From positions 9,706,220-9,770,219 of the forward strand of contig JAEMBT020000001.1 in assembly GCA_018873245.2 (NCBI GenBank): a stretch of 64,000 nucleotides of DNA, given 5' to 3'. The DNA comes from Archegozetes longisetosus. Taxonomy: Eukaryota > Arthropoda > Arachnida > Sarcoptiformes > Trhypochthoniidae. A program made the translations under genes and the position numbers. The notes under the pieces were generated by a model. The model had not been told where the DNA came from and did not search any database. It was given only the letters and a program-made list of their open reading frames with translations. Below, in pieces: positions 55,178 through 64,000 of this stretch; position 1 is the stretch's first letter, and every line of letters starts with the position of its first letter.

Positions 55178-57223
55178 TTAAAAATACCATAATGAATGCA
55201 TTGTAGAGAACATGAGGCACATTAAAACGTCTTGAAAGTTATACAGGTATTTTTATTTCATAACTAGTTGGAGTAATTCAGAGCTTATTGTTCTCTGAGG
55301 ATGTAAAAATACAAGAATTTAATTCAGAATTGTTTTATATAATCTACAACACTACATATATCTCGTATATCAGTGTATTATTGCATTTCTTCTGATTACA
55401 AATTCTAATTTTCCATTTATCATTTTGCTTGACTCCGCGGCAGTAAGTACGTCAATTTCTTCAGGCATTATAATAACACTGTTCGCCTCGAGAAAGTTAC
55501 CATTGTACTTTATGACTTAAAGCTTTCCAACACAATGAGAAATTAACTTGTTAATGTCTTTGCTAATGTATTTTATTAATAAATCACAGCGAGAAATTTC
55601 TTTTAACTGAGGTTCTAGGAGCAAATACAATTACTAGAATTAATAACTGAAAGATTGAAATATATACTTTCACGTATAGCTCGTGAAAATTTTTTGTTTG
55701 ATAAACTTCAAAACTTGATGACCTAATTGACCATTTTTATCAATTAATTTTGATAATAGCTAATGAGTAACAATGAAATAAGTTAAGAATTTTAGCTTTA
55801 ATTTTGATTTTGTTTTTAAATGCAAATGGAGATGTACCAAAAAATTGGCGTTCAGATAAATGTGAATCTTTTCACTTTATAATAATTTACCATTTGAATG
55901 TCATGTGAATTCTTATGAAATTGTATGAAAGGCAATCACATTGAAAAGAACACATGTTACATATATTCAGTCACGTGATAGGCTTTGATAAGGCCAATTT
56001 TTCATTTATTCGATTAATTTCACACGTGATGTAACTTTCAAGGAAAAAGTTCACATAAAGAACGATGAAAATAAGTCTATGGGATTCTGGCTATCCATAC
56101 ACCCAGGATCTCATGATATACTTTAATGGAGGTCATCATCCTGATCAAAATTGTCAATGGGCCCACCTTTGTATAACTTATGGTTTATCCGGTAGATGTC
56201 CTTAAAGTAAATGTTTAAAATGAATCTTCGATTTTCTCTAAGGATATTATAGATTTCGAAAAACGGGTTTTATAATTGTAATCAGCGTTAAATTCTACAT
56301 AGTAATCATATATCATATAATAAAAATCTTAAAGTGGAAAAATTTGATATAAAATATTTAAAGTCGAATATCTCGAAAAGTATTCGATATAAAAATTTTG
56401 GATTTAATATTCGGAATCAGCGTTAAAAAGTACATATAGATCAGTTGAAAAGTCAATTTACCCGAGATACCAATTCCCGCAGAATTTTTAAATATCTATG
56501 TGGAATTGGAGGACAAAGAGTAAGTATCGGCGGCGACTTTTAGGGGTGTTGAGTGGTGGCGGAGGGTAGGGTCCCCACCTACGCATTAATGTATCAATAA
56601 TAACAAACAATTATATCTTATATTATAAAATTGATAGCCAGGGTTTGTCAAACTTCTTTATTTTGAGCGCTAACTAATGAATTTTGGTTATTACAATTCA
56701 GTAATTAAAGGCGTGACAATATTTTAAAGGTTATATAAAGAATTTCATGAGAATAAATTTACTCGCATTCAATTACTTGAAAATTCACCTGAAAATCAAC
56801 TAATGAATATTATTAAAATTGATTGTGATGCTTATTCCTACTATAAGACTAAGGAGTATATTATAGCACTAAGTTTACATTTTAGGAGACGCAGTCTTCG
56901 AAAAGACTCATGTTATTACTAGAACAACATTTAATCCATTAGTTAATAAATTAATTAATAAATAAAGATAATAATCACTTACCCAAGATCTAAATATGTT
57001 TGATCAGTTATCACTTAATCTCGAATTTTAGCGAATTTTTTCATGATTGACAATGATCAACAATGATTGACTTACGACATAGATCACTTCCATATTGAAG
57101 CCAAACTGAGAACTAATATCAACTATCGATTTAACTACAGTTAATAATTCAATTAATAGTAAAACTTTTATTACTGTAACTCATTTTGATGTAAAATGTA
57201 TTCTAATTTTATTCTATTCTAAT
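55178..57223. other. Intergenic
   Basis: No gene recognised. A loose internal repeat (AATCAGCGTTAAA at 56281 and 56411, with TCGAAAA-type motifs around) lies near 56230-56450, and a short GC-richer patch near 56520-56585 is unexplained. Confidence 0.45.
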
Positions 57224-57744
57224 TAGGGTCACCACCTATGGCTTGTCTCATGACGGGACAAAAATATCAAAGGGGGAACCCTTACATTCTTTTAAAAAGA
57301 AAAATGTCGCTTTTATTAGTTATTACAAATATTTGGGTGTCAAACAATGCATTCTAATATTTGAAACATTGAAAATTATTAGTCATGGTTAATTTCAAAC
57401 GTATATTTTTTGTTAGAAATGGAGTCTTTCAAGAGTTATTCAAAAGTAAGAAATACGGGTTTATATCAGATATAAGTCAAGGCAGAAAAGATTAACCCAA
57501 TAACTCTTGATTTTAGATCAAAGGTGTTCAAAACATTAAACTGGGTTTCTTAATTCTTTATTATTTGTAAAATTCAATGTTTGAATTTTCAAGAAATATT
57601 TTTCTAGACACATTTTTCAAAATGGAAGTCGAAAAACGGGACAACTAATTGTGCCGTCGAGGGTTTTTGGTCTGACGGGATTTCTGTCTTTTATCTTTAA
57701 AAAGACGGGACTGTTCCGTCAAAACGGGACGGGTGGTCATCCTA
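57224..57744. mobile_element. 521-bp hAT-type MITE, 8-bp target duplication
   Basis: Inverted ends TAGG(G/A)T(C/G)ACCACC with the identical 8-mer ATTCTAAT at 57216-57223 and 57745-57752. GACGGGAC motifs recur inside both ends. Non-coding. Confidence 0.9.
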
Positions 57745-57988
57745 ATTCTAATATTCTATTTGCCAATAAACTATGTAATTTTGACTCAATTTCATTATTG
57801 CTCGAATATATACGAAATATATACCATTATTGGAATAACTAAAATTTATTTTTAGTCATCGATTGTGTGACAACAAGGACTCTTTAGTAGAAAAAGAATA
57901 ATGGATTCATTATACGAATTGCATTCATCAAAATTATTTCAAATGTAATTCTCTGATAATAAGTAATGGAAAATAGTTTCATAGTAAT

Positions 57989-58657
57989 CAAGGCGACCAG
58001 GCGTCCAGGAATGAACAGGACAGTCCAGGAATAGAGAACTCTGTCCTGTGTCTAGGGCGATATAGTTCCTTGATATTGAGTTTTCCAGGAATAAGTTTTT
58101 TTAAATATGAGAATGAATTTTTTTGTGTTTTTATAAGCTTTGCTTTATTCAATTACTAATTAGTTAGATGCTGTAAATATGTAAAAAAATCAGTACATTA
58201 GTGTTTCTGTAGCTAGTCTATTCTCTTTTGAATAATTACTGAAAACTAAGCAGTAAAACAACAAATCGTTTATAATTGAAAAAAGATGTATGTTCCATAG
58301 AATTTTCAGCAGCCTTTAGAACAATTTCAGCCTTAAGTTAGGGCTGAAATTTGCTCTAAAGTCAATCTTTCAACGATATTTGAAGAATTTAAAGCTTTCC
58401 CATCTCAAAACCTTAAACTACTTAAATATGCTATATCTAATGATAAACATTCAAAAGTTGATTTAAGTTTCTTTAATAATTTCATTTTTATCATAATTTC
58501 TCATTCAAAAGCATTAATTGTAGGTTTGATTAAGGAAATTACTGCTATTTCTGAAATAACACTTTAATTTTTGAAGCTTATCCTCTAAAGTCAAACTTGA
58601 TCCCCTTCTTACACTTCCAAAGTCCAGGAAATGGCTGAGTAAAATCTAGTCACCCTG
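57989..58657. mobile_element. 669-bp hAT-type element, 8-bp target duplication
   Basis: The ends (CAAGGCGACCAG and CAGGGTGACTAG read inwards) are flanked by ATAGTAAT at 57981-57988 and 58658-58665. GTCCAGGAA motifs recur inside both ends. A coding-like patch near 58330-58550 could be a transposase remnant but is not open. Confidence 0.85.
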
Positions 58658-58870
58658 ATAGTAATAGTAATACATTTTTTCAATTTTATAATAAATCGAT
58701 ATTCATCTGAATAAAAAATTGAATATCTATTCATAAACATCATTTTATTCTGAATTACTAGTAGATTCTAAGCAATAATATTTCAAATTTTATTGTTAAT
58801 CAGTACTTAAATAGATGAAAAAAATTCATTTTTATTAAAATTCGATGATTATTAATGTTTGCCAATATTA

Positions 58871-60208
58871 GACATTTTATTCTTCTGTTCTTGTGATAAG
58901 AAAGTGGTAGCAGTTTTGAGAAATATAGATTTGATTCAACTTTTATCACAATTAGATGTGTTTTCCAAAAAAATTAATATTTCACTCGAGAAGCAGTTCC
59001 TGAAAAAATTTGGAAAATCATTTTGGTCGATGTACTTGATTACAGTTTTTCTCATTATTCCGCATGTTTTTAACCAATTATTTGACATCTGATCCAGAAA
59101 TCCAATTATCTTCAAGTTTTGCTGATTTGGGAGGAAGTGATATACGAATAACACTTAATATGATTTGGATTTGCTGGTGTTCAAATCTTTTAATGTTATT
59201 GACCTGTTACAGATTTGGTAGTAATGAGTGGCTCTTCAATATGAACTCATTTTTTAAAGAAATTAGATCCGAATTTATGGAGAGAAAAATAAACAAGTTT
59301 TTAATGAGTTTGTTATTCTCCATGAAACTGTTAATAATCTCTTTAATCGTTTGTGCGATCAGCTATTTATTCTGTTTCTATCCCAAATTATGACTCTTTA
59401 CTTCATTTCGATAAGAGTATGTTTCTACTAACATATTGTTTAATAGAATCAATAGTGCTCACAATCTTGGGCCTCACTGTTATATTTAAATTTGTTGCCA
59501 CTTACATATTGGTCACTAAATTAATTATAGTTTCATTCAACCAAATCAATACTGATTTCTCTGAGATTATCAAAATTAGACACTCACGCCTGTTGAAGAA
59601 CTGTCTCATCAAATTTTATAAAGTTTGTGATTTGACTAATGAATCGAATAGATTTCTGAGAATCGTTTATATCATTTATTCCTCAACAGTGATTTCAATT
59701 TTTATTTATTCCTTATACCAAATCTTTTTTGCTTAATATGACATTACAATTAAAGTGATTTTGGGAATCGCCAATATTAGTCTTATACCAAATGTGTTTC
59801 TATTTTCTTATTTAACCGGAATCATTGACAATGAAGCGAAAAAATGTCTTCATCTAATTCATGGTTACGCCTCCTATCCAAATAGTAGTCACATTTTATT
59901 TCAGGTATAAGTTTTGCTAAAAAATTCATTCTATTCTAGATTATATTTGAATTTATTTACGAAAATTATTAATAAAATCAATCAATTAATTTCAGATAAA
60001 GTTATATTTTAATCGTGTGTTGATGTCAACAATTGGTTTAACTGTCTTGGACAGACCAATAAATGGCAAAACTTGTATTTCTGTGAGACAATTAAGTTAA
60101 TACATTATTTCTTGAACTAAAATTTTACTCTATTTCTGTATTTTCCAACAGATAATAACAATTATTTTAACCTACTTTTCTCTATTAGTTAAAAAAAGGG
60201 CGAAATAA
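58871..60208 (+). pseudogene. Gustatory receptor (7tm_7) pseudogene
   Basis: Seven-transmembrane insect-type chemoreceptor gene with at least three exons in the C-terminal half: 58871-59904, 59996-60082 and 60152-60208, all phase 0. Hydrophobic segments alternate with the usual loops (SFWSMYLITVFLII; LNMIWICWCSNLLMLL; LLISLIVCAISYLF; ILGIANISLIPNVFLFSYL). The end IILTYFSLLVKK matches the family's TYF/hxxLxQ C-terminal signature. Two one-base shifts (TTTTT near 59070; AAA near 59387) and one in-frame TAA at 59734-59736 break the large exon. The N-terminal exon is not identified. Gustatory receptor families contain many pseudogenes, so a dead gene is the simplest reading. Confidence 0.7.
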
Positions 60209-60864
60209 TCTGAATTTGAGTTCAAAGATATTAATGCACTTTTCACACTCAATATGAGCTAATATTCTTCACAAACGTGTTAAACAATAAAACACATTAA
60301 AATAATGATAGAAACCTAACTATAAATCAAAACTCAATAATTGATTGTTTCTACACTCGTTACTTGAAATACAATGGATAATACTTTTATTACAAAAGTA
60401 CTGGAATATAAAATCTTAATACAACTCAATGTTTGAATATAGAACATACTTATTCTAACTCTTGATTTTATTTTGTTTACTACATAAAGTAAATACATAT
60501 CTGTTAATCATTTTTATAGGAAAGTTTCTTAAAATTTTGAAGGGGACTACACAATACTCAACTAGTGGTGAAGGGAGCAGGTATTTAGGCAAGTAATAAT
60601 TTAAGTTCGGAATAGTTTGAGTAACTACGATTGTCCACGACTAGCCCCTATTGCGACTAAAATCTACCTATAAAAAAGTAAGGTTTTGACAATCGACAAG
60701 AAGTCGACAAGAAATAATTAGAAAAGTCTTTACATTATTATTCTAATGAATGAAAGAAATTTGTCGATAAAATAGATTTAGAAATAAGTATTATTGCATT
60801 AAACTCACTATTAAAGTTTATTTTATTGTATATTAATAGTAATTCATTTAAATGATAAAAGTAA
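60209..60864. other. Intergenic
   Basis: No gene or repeat recognised. Confidence 0.45.
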
Positions 60865-60997
<133 letters not shown>

Positions 60998-62323
60998 GTT
61001 CTTCGACATCATTATATCTTTATTATTAATTCAATTCATTCAAACTATTGTTTCAAACTTTATTGGAACTGAATATATAAATAAATAATCAAAATTTCTA
61101 TTTTATGATCCACTCATGATTATTGAGTAATTCTAAATCTTTGTGTGCATGAACAAAAAACATTCAAATTTAATAAGTTATTACCAGAAGCGAAAATAGT
61201 ATTTAGAGCCATTTTTCTAAAACTTGCTCAAATTTGATCTCTATCAAAGTAATTTTTGAGCAAAATTCTGACAAAATTTAACTAATCATAAGCAATTAAA
61301 ACAAAAATTACGTAAGTACTATTAATTCCGAACTTGTTCATTTGTAAAACTTCGAGGGATACACTCCTTTGGCACCTCTTCTTTGAAAACTATGTTAAAA
61401 ACAGGAGAAAATGTCATATTTTATTCTGTTAGTTTATTTAAATCGTCAATAGTCAGAGGTTATTCACTTGGCGCATTGATTGGTTGGTTTTTCAATAATA
61501 ATAATAATAATAATTTAGAAAAATTTACTGCTTTTTATAATCTAATAAATAATTCTTATAAAAGAAACACAATTTGTTTGTATCTGTCTGTTGACTGCCC
61601 TATTACGGATCGAACACTTTTAAGAATAGTATTAATCCAATGTGTGTAAACCGTGGCAAATAATTAGTCTATTTTTGTCTGATCACTGACAACCTCGAGT
61701 ATTAAAATTAATCATTTAGGAATATGATCCTTAGTTTTCCGTTTTTAAAATAATCAAATATCACTTTTCATGTTAAAAATATAGATTTATCTTTCGATGA
61801 TGGAATTTTCCTTTTATTTATAAAAGATTTATAGATTGCTACACTTTTATCAACAAAAATTACTACAATGGCTTATAAATTTGAGTTGAATTGCAGATAG
61901 ATTGAGAGAAAAGTAATTTGAATGGTTATCTGATGAAATGTTGATGAATTTACAATTAGTAATATAAAAAGGTTTCTGTTTTCAAAAAATCATTTAATGA
62001 ACATAAGGATAATTTCTATATGTACAGATCCTAATTCAAATTACTAGAAAGTCACATCTTTAGTCATTAGTTTTTTCCATGAACTGCCTTATTTTGAATA
62101 ACACTAAGATTTAAATTTCAGAATTGAACTGATAAGAAAAATTTTAACATATATTAATTTTAGAAAACTAAGTTTCTTTTAAGAGTCAAAACTTCAATAT
62201 TAGATATGAAAAACGAAGTTTTTTATTGCATAATATATTATTTGCTTATGCCGAATTTATATTGTATATTTCATATTGTAACAAATATATTTTATCTTCA
62301 AAAATTAAGTGGTTTGAGTTTAA
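60998..62323. other. Intergenic, 3' flank of the SLC46-like gene
   Basis: No gene recognised. A short (AAT)n run lies at about 61495-61515. The 88-codon open frame around it (61383-61649) has no recognisable feature. Confidence 0.45.
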
Positions 62324-63908
62324 TTACAATTTTGTTGATTCATAAACACTATCACTAGTGATTTTTAAACCACAACTTTCGTTTAAGGTATTCTTATATC
62401 TAATACGAATCCAAATCAATATAAAGAATGGGATAGAAAACATGAAAGCAGCTATGATAAATACTAAACCAGGAAATAAAGCAATACTACTATTGAATAT
62501 AACAGCAAAAAGTGTATTGGCAATTAGTGGTGTGGTCGAGTCAAGCGCTGCGATCAAACTGAAAACTTTCCCAAACTCTTCCTTCTCAACAATTTTCGAC
62601 AAATAGGTTCGAGTCCCAACTGAAGATATGTTACTAATAGAGCCGACAATAGTGGACACTATATAGCCAGTCATGTTCAGTACCAAAGCCATGAGCAAAC
62701 TCGATATAAAACATGAAATGATACCAACCATGGCCATTGATAGGTCAGATATTTTCAATAATTTTAGTAGAAATAGAGTTGCAATTCCTTATGTTGGTAT
62801 AGAAAAAGTTTATAAATCGTTAGCTTATTATCAGAAAATAAACCTCAGGCACACTTCATATTGTTGTAAATCATGTTTATATTCAAATTCAGTTTTGGTT
62901 AAATTATAATGAATAAGAGATATCATGAGCTCAAAGTAAACTTTAAAAGTAAAACTATTCAATATGATTTATCACAATATTAGAAGTCAAAGTGGACTGA
63001 AGTTTAATTTTCTTAATACCTGTCCCAATAGATTTAATAATAATGACGATCGCATCGATATAATTGTATTCTTGGATATTCCATAAATACACTCTTTGAG
63101 CGAATTGAAACATTATAGATTGCGGGCCAATGCTTAGTAGCATAAGAAAAGCCATCGAAATTATAATAAGCCATAACTGCATTCTCTTATTATTTTCGCG
63201 CTTTTTAGTACAAGTCAACCAAACTTCTCTGACGTTTCTCAAATTAAATATCATTAAAATGGGAGAAATTTTAGTTTTTGACTTGAGAATCGATTCCTCA
63301 TTTGATTTCTGCGGGCCTGTTTGTTTCGAACGATCATCATATTGTACTTCTTTAGTCTGATTAATTGCGAAAAGGGCCCAAAATATAGATAGGCAAAATC
63401 CCGAAAATGCAATCAATAAAACCCCGCTGTAATTATGCAGTTGTCCAGAAATTAGCCACGGAGTGCAACTTAAGGCGTATGCGCCTATTACTTCTGCTAA
63501 TAGCGAGGCTATAAAATTGAGTTTGATATCAGATCTCTGATAATTCTCACTCTTATAAAGTTTAAAATTAAGTTCAATATCACAATTTTCTTAATCTAAA
63601 CCTTAGTATTAATGTGATTAAATCATCCTAACTTAATATAGAGAAAAATTTCGACGATTACTGAATAGAAATGATACTTAATTTTCGAGAAATACCCTTA
63701 TTGTTATGCTCAAAAATTCATTTCAATATTAATAAATTTTAAGATTTATTCTGACCTATTAACAGAAAAACTTCGAAAATCATGAATTTTGTGGGCCTGG
63801 ATTCAGGAGTAGATGTGATAGTCTGATAACTTAAAGCTGCTGTCAAACAACTAATAATTCCGGCACCAAAAGTAGATGGTAAGCATGAAATCAATAATAA
63901 TGTATAAC
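62324..63908 (-). CDS. SLC46/proton-coupled folate transporter-like MFS protein, 3' part
   Basis: Multi-pass major-facilitator transporter of the SLC46 type. Its 5' exons lie beyond the window. Visible exons are 63908-63756 (SCLPSTFGAGIISCLTAALSY), 63536-63020 and 62787-62324. The middle exon holds several membrane segments and a long cytosolic loop, with MQLWLIIISMAFLMLLSIG after it. The last exon (IATLFLLKLLKISDLSMAMV, RTYLSKIVEKEEFGKVFSLI, ALFPGLVFIIAAFMF) holds the C-terminal half, ending ESTKL. The last junction is in phase (G|GA). The junction between the first two visible exons is one base out of phase with the best GT-AG sites, so either a splice site is wrong or there is an indel. 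The substrate cannot be read from sequence. Confidence 0.8.
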
Positions 63909-64000
63909 CTGAAAAAATTCAAACAACATAAAAAAAATTTACTTATGGTGAAAACAAGTTGTAGGTTAAAGAATATTATTCACTGACTAGTTTTAAAATA

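Noticed and set aside
61383..61649. 88-codon open frame
   Set aside because: Contains an (AAT)n run and has no recognisable motif, signal peptide or splice context.

Overview
The window is eukaryotic and AT-rich, with split genes, GT-AG introns (some only 40-70 nt) and long gene-poor stretches full of decayed transposons. The gene content is two DEG/ENaC sodium channel genes, an ionotropic receptor, a gustatory-receptor relic, a secreted carboxyl/cholinesterase, a Src-type tyrosine kinase and an SLC46-like transporter. That points to an arthropod. The mix of multigene families fits an acariform mite, but the lineage is an inference and I could not test it.

Layout. 1-4.5 kb: a wrecked R1/Jockey-type LINE that itself carries a 174-bp MITE and a solo LTR. 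4.6-5.6 kb: microsatellite, a 103-bp MITE and a hAT-type element. 6.0-7.3 kb (-): intact DEG/ENaC gene. 8.1-10.4 kb (-): complete four-exon carboxylesterase. 11.5-19.9 kb: repeats, two related LTRs bracketing a Sushi-domain fragment, palindromic MITEs. 19.9-22.1 kb (-): MOSC/mARC gene. 22.5-24.5 kb: a fold-back repeat and an internally deleted mariner. 24.6-26.7 kb (-): a two-exon gene fusing an N-terminal RCC1 propeller to a C-terminal eIF2-alpha-kinase-like domain. 29.0-31.1 kb: a membrane-protein fragment and a second, frame-broken DEG/ENaC gene (-). 33.4 kb: a small secreted protein. 35.7-42.2 kb (-): Src gene whose last intron is packed with MITEs and a GC-rich hairpin island. 34.1-36.1 and 47.2-49.2 kb: an inverted duplication that copies the last Src exon. 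42.2-44.4 kb: a large palindrome directly upstream of Src, with an LTR inserted in one arm. 44.7-50.5 kb: piggyBac-type MITE and mariner relics. 51.7-55.2 kb (+): intact ionotropic receptor. 57.2-58.7 kb: two hAT elements with perfect 8-bp target duplications. 58.9-60.2 kb (+): gustatory receptor pseudogene. 62.3-63.9 kb (-): 3' part of an SLC46/folate-transporter-like gene that runs off the window.

There are no operons and no sign of a multi-gene system. The chemosensory and ion-channel genes are independent members of expanded families. Several otherwise good gene models (Src, mARC, second DEG/ENaC, possibly SLC46) break by a single nucleotide, often in a short homopolymer, while the carboxylesterase, ionotropic receptor and RCC1-kinase models join without error. 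Whether the breaks are assembly errors or real lesions is the main uncertainty of this annotation. Splice sites were placed by eye from GT/AG signals, phase and family conservation. Identities were not computed.
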